Positions 1-5,488 of a stretch of DNA of 6,320 nt are shown here, one piece after another. The notes under the pieces are model-generated. The model worked only from the letters and a program-made list of their open reading frames with translations, was not told the DNA's origin and ran no database searches. The translations under genes and the position numbers were made by a program. This DNA comes from JBKJTP01 sp046590195 (GTDB taxonomy: Bacteria > Bacteroidota > Ignavibacteria > Palsa-1295): assembly GCA_046590195.1 (NCBI GenBank), contig JBKJTP010000181.1, forward strand, positions 1-6,320. Reading direction: 5' to 3'. Each line of letters starts with the position of its first letter. Position 1 is the stretch's first letter.

Positions 1-158
1 ATTTTAAAACGCAAAACAACGATAGGTCTTCGAAGGAGTGAGGCCAGTAGATCATCAGAAGTCTTTCGAACTCACTAGAATTCTCCAGTACCACATCTAG
101 CTACATGAGTACTGCTGGCAGCTCCGAAGGCCTTCCTACCGTGACGGGACGCGATAAG

Positions 159-204
159 AAAATGGAAGTGGAACCGCATCTGCTAGGTCATTTCCACTTC
201 CATT
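159..204. repeat. Hairpin repeat, copy 1
   Basis: The left arm AAAATGGAAGTGGAA (159-173) and right arm TTCCACTTCCATT (192-204) form a perfect 13-bp inverted repeat (161-173 with 192-204) around an 18-base loop. The left 15 bases are identical in all three copies. The block GTCATTTCCACTTCCA (187-202) is identical in copy 2. The loop sequence differs from the other copies. Confidence 0.85.
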
Positions 205-269
205 CTTGTAGGCATCGCTTCTAGTCATGGTGCTGAAAGGCACGGATCGAAGAAGATGGACGAGTGAGC

Positions 270-317
270 AAAATGGAAGTGGAATTGACCCTGGTAAAGT
301 CATTTCCACTTCCAATT
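270..317. repeat. Hairpin repeat, copy 2
   Basis: The left arm AAAATGGAAGTGGAA (270-284) pairs with TTCCACTTCCA (304-314) over 11 bp. Outside that there is one mismatched position and then two more A-T pairs. The right-arm block GTCATTTCCACTTCCA (299-314) matches copy 1 exactly, while the loop motif CCCTGGTAAA (289-298) resembles copy 3 instead. It lies about 110 bases after copy 1 in the same orientation. Confidence 0.85.
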
Positions 318-323
318 CTCTCA

Positions 324-502
324 ACCCCGAAGGGGTCAACCAATACTAGCCCGGGGCGGAAGCCCGGGGACAACGCACCACACAAACACGCATAGCCCCG
401 AAGGGGCAAATGGGTCACCCCTTCGGGGCTATGGGATTTGTTTAAAACGCTAAACCCTGGGCTTCCGCCCAGGGCCTAGTATTGGGTCGCCTCTACGAGG
501 CG
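324..502. repeat. Composite palindrome of five GC-rich hairpins
   Basis: Five hairpins occur in order. H1 is ACCCC-GAA-GGGGT (324-336). H2 is CCCGGG (350-355) with CCCGGG (363-368). H3 is CATAGCCCCGAAGGGG (391-406) with its perfect 16-base complement (418-433) around an 11-base loop. H4 is CCCTGGGC (455-462) with GCCCAGGG (467-474) around TTCC. H5 is CGCCTC-TAC-GAGGCG (488-502). The reverse complement of the H4 unit reads CCAATACTAG, then GCGGAAGCCC, which matches the H2 unit at 341-365 apart from small differences. H2/H4 and H1/H5 are therefore mirror-placed around H3. Each arm of H3 can also fold on itself (CCCC-GAA-GGGG). The unit could be a transcribed terminator cluster or a mobile palindromic repeat; no function is proven. 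Confidence 0.8.
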
Positions 503-573
503 TGGGATCGTACGCATCCACAACCCTATCGATACCTCATCGTTTCCCTACGAAGCCGAAACCAAGTGCGGCT

Positions 574-617
574 AAAATGGAAGTGGAAATGTCCCTAGTA
601 AAACTACTTCCACAATT
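574..617. repeat. Hairpin repeat, copy 3 (decayed right arm)
   Basis: The left arm AAAATGGAAGTGGAA (574-588) is intact. The right arm is eroded to ACTTCCA (606-612), so only a 7-bp stem remains (578-584 with 606-612). The loop motif CCCTAGTAAA (593-602) matches copy 2 except for one base. This copy ends 17 bases before the putative -7 box of the gene at 648, so its right arm covers where a -33 element would sit. Confidence 0.75.
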
Positions 618-634
618 CAATCTTCCCTGCTTGG

Positions 635-642
635 TATTTTTG
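635..642 (+). promoter_or_regulatory. Putative Bacteroidota-type -7 box before the flavoprotein gene
   Basis: TATTTTTG fits the TAnnTTTG consensus of the Bacteroidota primary sigma factor. It ends only five bases before the ATG at 648. There is no clear TTTG about 19-21 bases upstream. If used, transcription would begin at or next to the start codon, giving a leaderless or nearly leaderless message. That would fit the lack of any purine-rich ribosome binding site here. Confidence 0.35.
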
Positions 643-647
643 CAGCC

Positions 648-1592
648 ATGCAAACAGAATTATCGAAGAGGCTGGGTATCAGGTATCCCATCATTCAGGC
701 GGGGATGGTGTGGACGAGTGGCTGGAAGCTGGCGGTGGCTGCGGCGAGGAGCGGTGCGCTGGGGCTGATCGGTGCAGGGTCGATGAAGCCTGAGTTATTG
801 CAGGAGCATATCCGCAAGGCGAAAGCGACCGAGGTCGGTGACAAGATCGGGGTGAACATCCCGCTGATCCGTGGCGACGTCGATAACCTCGTCCGCGTGA
901 CGCTCGATGAAGGTATCCGTATCGTCTTCTCTTCTGCCGGTAATCCGAAGGTGTTCGCTTCGCGCTTTAAGGACGCCGGTTGTTTCTGGGCGCATGTCGT
1001 CGCAAGTGTCAAGCACGCGCAGAAGGCCGAAGCCGCCGGCTGCGACGCGGTCGTGGCCGAGGGCTTCGAGGCTGGTGGACACAACGGGCTCGATGAGATC
1101 ACAACGCTGTGCCTGGTACCGCAAGTGGTTGATGCCGTGGGTATCCCGGTGATCGCTGCGGGCGGTGTTGCCGATGGCCGGCAGTTGCTCGCTGCGCTAG
1201 CGCTTGGAGCGCAGGCCGTGCAGATCGGTACGCGCTTCGCCGCGACGGTAGAGTCGAGCTCGAGCGAGGCGTATAAGCTGGCTGTCGTCGAGGCCACGGA
1301 CACCGACACCGTTCTCGCCCTGAAGAAACTCGCGCCAGTGCGCTTGAAGAAGAATGACTTCGCACTCCGTGCGATCGTTGCACAGCAATCGGGTGCCACT
1401 CGTGATCAGGAGCTAGAGCTGCTCGGCAGCAAGCGCGAGATGCGCGGCATCTTCGAAGGCGATCTCGTTGAAGGCGAGCTCGAGATGGGTCAGTCCTCTG
1501 GGCTGGTCAGGGATATCCCGACAGTTGAGGTGATGATGAAGCGACTGCTGAACGAGTACGACGCAGCGATCGCGCGGATGAACTCGCTCTAA
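648..1592 (+). CDS. Nitronate monooxygenase / FabK-type enoyl reductase family flavoprotein
   Basis: A 314-residue TIM-barrel FMN enzyme of the 2-nitropropane dioxygenase superfamily, which covers nitronate monooxygenases and FabK enoyl-ACP reductases. The N-terminal IRYPIIQAGM (11-20) is the FMN-contacting first strand. AEGFEAGGH (137-145) holds the family's active-site histidine (His145, equivalent to the FabK catalytic His). GGVADGR (172-178) and GAQAVQIGTRF (187-197) are the phosphate-binding loops of the barrel. The tail EGELEMGQSSGLVRDI (275-290) is typical of the family. Length is normal and cytoplasmic location is expected, as there is no signal peptide. The ATG at 648 gives the standard N-terminus; no Shine-Dalgarno precedes it. 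Sequence alone does not separate oxidation of alkyl nitronates from a role in fatty-acid synthesis, and no fatty-acid genes lie nearby. The next gene follows after 54 bases without a terminator. Confidence 0.9.
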   Translation: MQTELSKRLGIRYPIIQAGMVWTSGWKLAVAAARSGALGLIGAGSMKPELLQEHIRKAKATEVGDKIGVNIPLIRGDVDNLVRVTLDEGIRIVFSSAGNPKVFASRFKDAGCFWAHVVASVKHAQKAEAAGCDAVVAEGFEAGGHNGLDEITTLCLVPQVVDAVGIPVIAAGGVADGRQLLAALALGAQAVQIGTRFAATVESSSSEAYKLAVVEATDTDTVLALKKLAPVRLKKNDFALRAIVAQQSGATRDQELELLGSKREMRGIFEGDLVEGELEMGQSSGLVRDIPTVEVMMKRLLNEYDAAIARMNSL

Positions 1593-1646
1593 GGAATCTT
1601 ACGCGTTGTACGGGGTTGCTCCATGTGACCCCACACATCCCAACCT

Positions 1647-2117
1647 ATGAAATACTTACTCGCGCTGATCGCGCTTCTCTTCCTCGGCAGTTCTACGGTC
1701 GATCGTGCAGTTGCGCAGTCGGATAAAGATGAGGCGACGACTCGCAAGCAGTTGGAAGTCCGCAAGGCAGAGCTCCGTAGCATTCTCGATAACATCGACT
1801 GGCAGCCAGCCCCGTTCAACGATAAGCAACTCACCAAGCAGCAGAAGAGTGAGGAGATCGAGTGGCGCAAGTGGTTGCTGCAGGTGCGCAATGCTCTCAA
1901 GGATTACGAGAAGGATATTGATCAGCTCCTTCGCGCTCTGGGAAATGTGATGCAAGCGAATGGCTCACTTGTACGTGCTGCGAGCGAAATGAATCTTCTG
2001 AAGATGGAAGACATGAAACGGATCCTGAAGGAAAGCGAACAGTTCGATCTGTTGACCGAGGCGTCGAAAGCTCGGCACGATATCGCGATGAACGCGATAC
2101 GAAATTTAAAGGGATAA
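1647..2117 (+). CDS. Exported small helical protein, paralogue A (unknown family)
   Basis: I do not recognise this 156-residue protein. It starts with a signal peptide: Lys2, a hydrophobic core at about 3-16, and an AVA-Q site suggesting cleavage after Ala23. The mature part is charged and predicted almost entirely helical. One segment (about 31-50) could form a coiled coil. Notable residues are W52 in DWQP, the pair W73-x2-W76 followed by VR (80-81) and Y87, and a C-terminal SKARHD (140-145) then NAIRN (150-154). The next gene encodes the same pattern, so the two are a tandem duplication. The protein has no cysteine and no lipobox; a periplasmic or secreted location is inferred. It probably shares a transcript with the genes on both sides (gaps of 54 and 49 bases, no terminator between). 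Confidence 0.85.
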   Translation: MKYLLALIALLFLGSSTVDRAVAQSDKDEATTRKQLEVRKAELRSILDNIDWQPAPFNDKQLTKQQKSEEIEWRKWLLQVRNALKDYEKDIDQLLRALGNVMQANGSLVRAASEMNLLKMEDMKRILKESEQFDLLTEASKARHDIAMNAIRNLKG

Positions 2118-2166
2118 CGAACGCATCAGACCTGTTCTCACACCAAGCAAATCAGCTCAACGATCT

Positions 2167-2637
2167 ATGAAGCATCTCATCGTTTTCCTCCTCGCGCTTG
2201 CATTCGTCTCTCCCGCTCTTGCTCAGGTCGGAAAGAAGGCGAAGGTCTCGAATCATGAGATCGATAAGCAGGCTGAAGAGAACCGCAAGATCATTCGCGA
2301 CCGGATAAATGAACTTGAGAGCGTGCGCAAGAGTGTGCAATGGGAGCCGCACAAGTCACCAGGACTCGATGCACCCGAGCACGAGAAGAAGGCAGATCAT
2401 GATTGGCAGAAGTGGTTCTTCGATGTTCGGAAGGATCTGCACGAGTATTCGCGCGCCTGCACGTCCTTCTTGAAGTTGACCGATGCTGAGATCGTCGCAA
2501 GTATGGCATCAATGAACATGCAGTTCCTCGCATTGCAGAACGCTGTGCAGAATGAGAGCCGTAAATTCCAGACTCTCTCTAATGCATCGAAGGCACGGCA
2601 TGACGTCGCATTGAATGCGATTCGAAACATGAAGTAA
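2167..2637 (+). CDS. Exported small helical protein, paralogue B (unknown family)
   Basis: A second 156-residue exported protein, related to the one before it. The signal peptide has a hydrophobic core at about 4-16 and an ALA-Q site (cleavage after Ala19). The mature chain is helical and charged. Tryptophans W59, W80 and W83 repeat the spacing of paralogue A exactly (21 and 3 residues). The segment W80-x2-W83-x3-VR-x2-L-x2-Y corresponds to A 73-87. The last 27 residues, E130-K156, match A 129-155 at 18 positions and include SKARHD and NAIRN. About six residues are missing relative to A between these blocks, and the N-terminal region is longer. One cysteine (C98) is present. No catalytic motif is evident. 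A strong terminator starts at the base after the stop codon, so this gene closes the rightward transcript. Confidence 0.85.
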   Translation: MKHLIVFLLALAFVSPALAQVGKKAKVSNHEIDKQAEENRKIIRDRINELESVRKSVQWEPHKSPGLDAPEHEKKADHDWQKWFFDVRKDLHEYSRACTSFLKLTDAEIVASMASMNMQFLALQNAVQNESRKFQTLSNASKARHDVALNAIRNMK

Positions 2638-2669
2638 GCAAAAGACCCGGCTTAGGCCGGGTCTTTTGC
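2638..2669. terminator. Bidirectional intrinsic terminator
   Basis: GCAAAAGACCCGGC (2638-2651) is perfectly complementary to GCCGGGTCTTTTGC (2656-2669) around the loop TTAG, giving a 14-bp stem. The AAAA/TTTT runs inside the stem supply a U tract after the GC core on both strands. It separates convergent transcripts: it begins immediately after the stop of the + strand gene (2637). The stop codon of the - strand oxygenase gene (2652-2654) lies in its loop. Confidence 0.9.
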
Positions 2670-3758
2670 GTTAAAGCCTTGTCTGAACATCTGCTTCAGC
2701 AAGCACTGGAAGTGATAGACAGCGTTCTCACGCTTGACGGAGAATCTGCCCCGATCGTACGCGCTTGAGTTCAACCCTCGTTGCACCAGCTCGCAGATCT
2801 CGATATCCTCCTGCTGTACTGACTCGCTGAAGCGGATGTCGTCCTCGATATGCGTGAGGGCTTCGGGTGATGAGATGTCCTCGTAGTAGTAATCGAAGAT
2901 AACTCGGCAGCGATTCTCGTCGATCGGCTGGATCAGATTGGTCTGAAGTCTTCCTGGCAGGATGTTCAGCATCAAGTTCGGGAAGACGAAGTAATAGAGT
3001 GCCTCTGCAACACCTCCCTCTCGAACTCGCGTTGAATAGAGCACCTCATCGGCTCGCAACGGTGCATGCTGCAATGAGTACCACTCGAACGTATCGGTTT
3101 GATACTGATTGAAGTTGTACATCTTCACAAGCTCCGGATGCACAAGCGGTACGTGATAACCTTCGAGGTAGTTATCGACGTATGCCTTCCAATTGCAGTT
3201 GATCTCGTAGACGACACGCGTGTAAAACTTCAGCGACGTCAGATCGACCGAGCGGATGCGCTCACGAACTCCGGAGAAGATCGCTTCGAGTGATACACTC
3301 GGTTGTTCGAGTGCCACGAAGAGTAGTCCCTCCCACTCATCAAGCAGCACTGGCACTAGGCAATAATCCTTCTTGTCGAAGAGCTCGACCCGGTCGAAGT
3401 CGGGAACGCCACGGAGCATTCCATCGAGCTGGTAGGTCCAGCCGTGGTATTTGCATTGCAACATTGTGCTACAGCCGTTTTGGGTAGCGAGCGGTCCACC
3501 GCGATGACGGCACACATTGTAGAATGCACGGACGACGTCATCCTTGCCACGCACAACGATGATCGGCTCTTTCCCAACTGTTGCAATGATGTGCGAGCCT
3601 TGCTCTGTCAGTTCACTACTGCGTCCAACGAACTGCCAGGTCCTGCGGAAGATGTGCTCGTACTCTTGATCGAGGATGTCGCGCTTCGTGTACCATGAGG
3701 ATGGTATCGTCTCGGAGCGTTCTAACGGAACAATTTCGAGATCTTTTGGATCGATCAC
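2652..3758 (-). CDS. Rieske non-haem iron oxygenase, alpha subunit
   Basis: A 368-residue ring-hydroxylating-type oxygenase. The Rieske [2Fe-2S] domain spans about 40-150 with ligands C83-x-H85 and C102-x2-H105. The C-terminal catalytic domain has the mononuclear iron ligands H202 and H207 (YHVPLVH) and D318 (QQED). The residue three before H202 is E199. Naphthalene dioxygenase has Asp there, while carnitine oxygenase CntA and related quaternary-amine Rieske enzymes have Glu. This suggests an N-dealkylase or betaine/carnitine-like substrate rather than an arene, but the substrate is not readable from sequence. Such enzymes need a flavin/ferredoxin reductase, which is not in this window. The start is GTG (3756-3758), overlapping the stop of the upstream lipoprotein gene as GTGA, so translation is probably coupled. 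The last codons lie within the terminator stem. Confidence 0.9.
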   Translation of the reverse strand: MIDPKDLEIVPLERSETIPSSWYTKRDILDQEYEHIFRRTWQFVGRSSELTEQGSHIIATVGKEPIIVVRGKDDVVRAFYNVCRHRGGPLATQNGCSTMLQCKYHGWTYQLDGMLRGVPDFDRVELFDKKDYCLVPVLLDEWEGLLFVALEQPSVSLEAIFSGVRERIRSVDLTSLKFYTRVVYEINCNWKAYVDNYLEGYHVPLVHPELVKMYNFNQYQTDTFEWYSLQHAPLRADEVLYSTRVREGGVAEALYYFVFPNLMLNILPGRLQTNLIQPIDENRCRVIFDYYYEDISSPEALTHIEDDIRFSESVQQEDIEICELVQRGLNSSAYDRGRFSVKRENAVYHFQCLLKQMFRQGFNAKDPA

Positions 3759-4267
3759 TTGACTCGCTTCATCTTAAATGTGATGGAGGTCGACTTGCCT
3801 GCTTCATCACCTGTAAGTGTGATGTAGAGTGAGTCATTGTGAGGCCGGTCGTAGACGATCTCGCGAGGAAAGTCATTCTTGTCGTTAACAAATTTGACTA
3901 AATAACCCTCGTTGTACTGTAGGTGCTTAAATTCTTCTTTGTAAGTCTGACTTGTCATAACGAAGCGAACCTCACGATTCGGAAAGGTAACGACGTATTC
4001 TAATCCATCGTTATACTTCAGAATAGAAAGTTGCTCCATGTTAGCCGTATCAGTGCCAGTAACCATTCGGCCCTGCCCCTTAAGCAAGTCTGCCGTTTCT
4101 CGCCATTCTTCGACGAACTGACCATGCTCGGTCTCGGACATCCATGTGCCCGCTAGCCAAGCGAGACTCTTGACCCCTGTCTGGGGCAAATTGTCTTTCG
4201 CGGCACAAGCACTCAACGACACAAGTGCGATCAACGTAAGTAGTAGGTGCATAAAATAAACTATCAT
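3755..4267 (-). CDS. DUF6265-type lipoprotein
   Basis: A 170-residue predicted lipoprotein. It has a hydrophobic leader (about 7-19) ending in the lipobox LSAC with Cys21 as the lipidated residue, so it should sit in the inner or outer membrane facing the periplasm. The mature part matches my recollection of the DUF6265 pattern: LAWLAGTW (35-42), EEW (53-55), GQG then DT (65-74), and NDFPREIVYD (131-140). This is probably a small beta-barrel fold of unknown function. The ATG at 4265-4267 follows a TATATTTG box by four bases. An alternative ATG five codons in (4250-4252) would give a shorter leader without changing the mature protein. Its TGA stop overlaps the GTG start of the Rieske oxygenase, so the two form a coupled operon; a functional link is inferred only from this arrangement. 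Confidence 0.85.
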   Translation of the reverse strand: MIVYFMHLLLTLIALVSLSACAAKDNLPQTGVKSLAWLAGTWMSETEHGQFVEEWRETADLLKGQGRMVTGTDTANMEQLSILKYNDGLEYVVTFPNREVRFVMTSQTYKEEFKHLQYNEGYLVKFVNDKNDFPREIVYDRPHNDSLYITLTGDEAGKSTSITFKMKRVK

Positions 4268-4271
4268 CTCT

Positions 4272-4279
4272 CAAATATA
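4272..4279 (-). promoter_or_regulatory. Putative -7 box for the lipoprotein-oxygenase operon
   Basis: On the - strand, TATATTTG (4279 to 4272) matches the Bacteroidota TAnnTTTG consensus exactly. Only AGAG lies between it and the ATG at 4267. Transcription from this box would start at or within a few bases of the ATG. A TTTG at the proper -33 distance is not evident. The same geometry is seen before the gene at 648. Confidence 0.4.
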
Positions 4280-4292
4280 CGGCAACAACCAA

Positions 4293-4305
4293 CCGGATAT
4301 TCCGG
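4293..4305. promoter_or_regulatory. Palindrome in divergent promoter region, possible operator
   Basis: CCGGA-TAT-TCCGG is an inverted repeat with 5-bp arms and a 3-base centre. It is flanked by partly symmetrical CAACA (4283-4287) and TGTTG (4307-4311). It sits between the divergent genes starting at 4267 (-) and about 4356-4398 (+), 13 bases upstream of the - strand -7 box. A regulator binding site is possible but not demonstrated. Confidence 0.3.
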
Positions 4306-4397
4306 CTGTTGACAATTTCCCTACAACCCATTAAGTCACACTCTACCTCCTACGCATCGATCAGACCCACCTGCACCTGCTCACGAATCACGTTTCG

Positions 4398-4823
4398 ATG
4401 TTCGCGCTCATTTTCGGCGTGCTCATTCTTGTTCTCGGCTTTATGAGAAAGAGCGAGGAGTTGAAGCTAGGGGCAGCAGTGCTGTTCGTTGTCGGCTCTA
4501 TCGCGTTTTGGCCAGCATTCCTCACGGGTGAAGAGGCTGAGCACAAGGTGAAAGAGATCGCCGGTGTCAATCACGATGACATCGAGGAACACGAAGAAGC
4601 GGCAAAGTGGGGTCGGCCGTTCATCGTCCTCTTCGGTCTTGTGGCTGCGTTTAGCTTGTTCAAATTTCGCAAGACCAAGGCGATTCCTAAGACTCTTTCG
4701 CTGACCGTGCTGATCTTGGGGCTGTTCACCTTCACGATCCTCGCGCGCACCGCCTATATCGGCGGGTATATTCGCTATACGGAGATACATCAGGGCGCAG
4801 CCTCGGGCGGAGTCAGTGAATGA
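4398..4823 (+). CDS. Four-helix integral membrane protein, DUF2231-like (start uncertain)
   Basis: A 141-residue membrane protein from the first ATG. Hydrophobic segments lie at about 1-15, 22-42, 72-90 and 97-115. Between helices 2 and 3 is an acidic, His-containing loop (LTGEEAEHKVKEIAGVNHDDIEEHEEAA). The tail GGYIRYTEI resembles the GGxIRHxEI tail I recall from Bacteroidota homologues, here with Tyr for His. Function is unknown; the conserved His and Glu residues suggest a haem- or metal-related role, as proposed for DUF2231 proteins (inference). Upstream of the ATG the same frame stays open back to a TAA at 4332-4334 and encodes IDQTHLHLLTNHVS, which looks like the usual N-terminus of this family. 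The real start is therefore probably near 4356, although no ATG, GTG or TTG lies there in frame. The gene converges on the next one with a single base between stops. Confidence 0.75.
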   Translation: MFALIFGVLILVLGFMRKSEELKLGAAVLFVVGSIAFWPAFLTGEEAEHKVKEIAGVNHDDIEEHEEAAKWGRPFIVLFGLVAAFSLFKFRKTKAIPKTLSLTVLILGLFTFTILARTAYIGGYIRYTEIHQGAASGGVSE

Positions 4824-4824
4824 G

Positions 4825-5466
4825 TTATCCCCTATTCTTCTCCAGCAATACCATCATCAGCACGGAGAGCAGCACGGTCATCAGTTTCTCATCACTGAGC
4901 GTATAAGGATCGAAGGTCTCGCCGCTTGCTGGGTCTTGAGCAGCTTCGAGCGTGAACATCCCCTCGTGCCATGAGCGCTTCTTGATGATGCGAAATGCCA
5001 GGCGCTGACGCGTCTCGTCGTTGACGAGATATTTTGGATTGAGGAACATCCCCTGGAAGATATCAAGGACTGGCCCGACGATCGGTATCATGCCGAGGGC
5101 ACCGTCGATCAGCTTCACGATCGGATTTTCTTCACGGATATGATAGATCAGTTGCTGCTGACCCGAGTAAATATCGTAGGAGGCCCGCCACAACGAGGTC
5201 ATGCCCTCGCGAGTGATGTGGCCGATCTCTGTGTCAGTCGCTGAATGTATAAAGTTATAACGCGCCGAGAAATCGATCATCTTGTTCGCATGGATCTCGA
5301 AGAGCAATTCCTGCATCGTGCTGTCACGATAGACCAGCACATGCTCCTTGAGCTTAAAAAGCTTTTGCTTCACATAAAGAACTTCCCTATCCTGAGCATC
5401 CCTGACCGAGATCTGTGAAGCCAGGGCAAAGAGCTTGAAGCGAAGCGTGACGGGGAAATCTATCAT
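4825..5466 (-). CDS. LURP-one-related (LOR) / Tubby-C-like family protein
   Basis: A 213-residue protein of the LURP-one-related (DUF567) superfamily, a 12-stranded beta-barrel around a central helix related to the Tubby C-terminal domain and phospholipid scramblases. Family traits are the beta-rich opening LRFKLFALASQISVRD (8-23), then VKQKLFKLKEHVLVY (32-46), and the repeated short strands FEIHANKMIDFSARYNF (56-72) and EIGHITREGM (80-89). A hydrophobic segment at 117-142 with the GMIPIVGPVLD turn may contact membrane. The C-terminus LMTVLLSVLMMVLLEK (195-210) is also hydrophobic. There is no signal peptide. Biochemical role in bacteria is unknown. It begins 22 bases after the cytochrome b gene on the same strand, so it is the last gene of that operon. 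No terminator is visible after it: its stop lies one base from that of the convergent membrane-protein gene. Confidence 0.85.
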   Translation of the reverse strand: MIDFPVTLRFKLFALASQISVRDAQDREVLYVKQKLFKLKEHVLVYRDSTMQELLFEIHANKMIDFSARYNFIHSATDTEIGHITREGMTSLWRASYDIYSGQQQLIYHIREENPIVKLIDGALGMIPIVGPVLDIFQGMFLNPKYLVNDETRQRLAFRIIKKRSWHEGMFTLEAAQDPASGETFDPYTLSDEKLMTVLLSVLMMVLLEKNRG

Positions 5467-5488
5467 ACAATTGCGCTCGAATGCTAAA

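Larger units (their letters stand above)
1..647. other. Gene-free, repeat-rich intergenic region
   Basis: No reading frame here looks like a protein: the few open frames are short, overlap inverted repeats and have low-complexity translations. Positions 1-158 show nothing I can assign apart from a trivial 10-bp palindrome GAAGGCCTTC at 126-135. From 159 onward the region holds three copies of a hairpin repeat and a cluster of five GC-rich hairpins, described separately. Positions 503-573 hold nothing recognisable. An upstream gene may end left of the window. Confidence 0.8.

Noticed and set aside
136..418. Two short - strand frames in the left non-coding region
   Set aside because: They read through the inverted repeats, translate them into the shared peptide GSGNDxx, and have no other support.
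3..450. TTTAAAACGC at both 3-12 and 441-450 as a flanking direct repeat
   Set aside because: Only 10 bases match, the flanks differ, and one copy is at the window edge, so chance cannot be excluded.
159..617. A CRISPR array, suggested by three similar repeats
   Set aside because: There are only three copies with irregular spacing (about 111 and 304 bases), no constant-length spacers and no cas genes; the repeats are hairpins with internal loops.
502..768. An 88-codon + strand frame running through repeat copy 3 into the flavoprotein gene
   Set aside because: It crosses the repeat and the gene start in another frame, and its Arg/Trp/Gly-rich end is a frame-shifted reading of the real gene.
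695..1399. A 234-codon open frame on the - strand opposite the flavoprotein gene
   Set aside because: It lies wholly antisense to a well-conserved enzyme, its translation is Ala/Ser/Thr-rich low complexity with no family motif, and such frames are expected opposite GC-rich codon usage.
1605..1638. A weak GGGGT...ACCCC hairpin after the flavoprotein gene as a terminator
   Set aside because: The stem is only five base pairs with a long loop and no T tract follows, so the next two genes are more likely cotranscribed.
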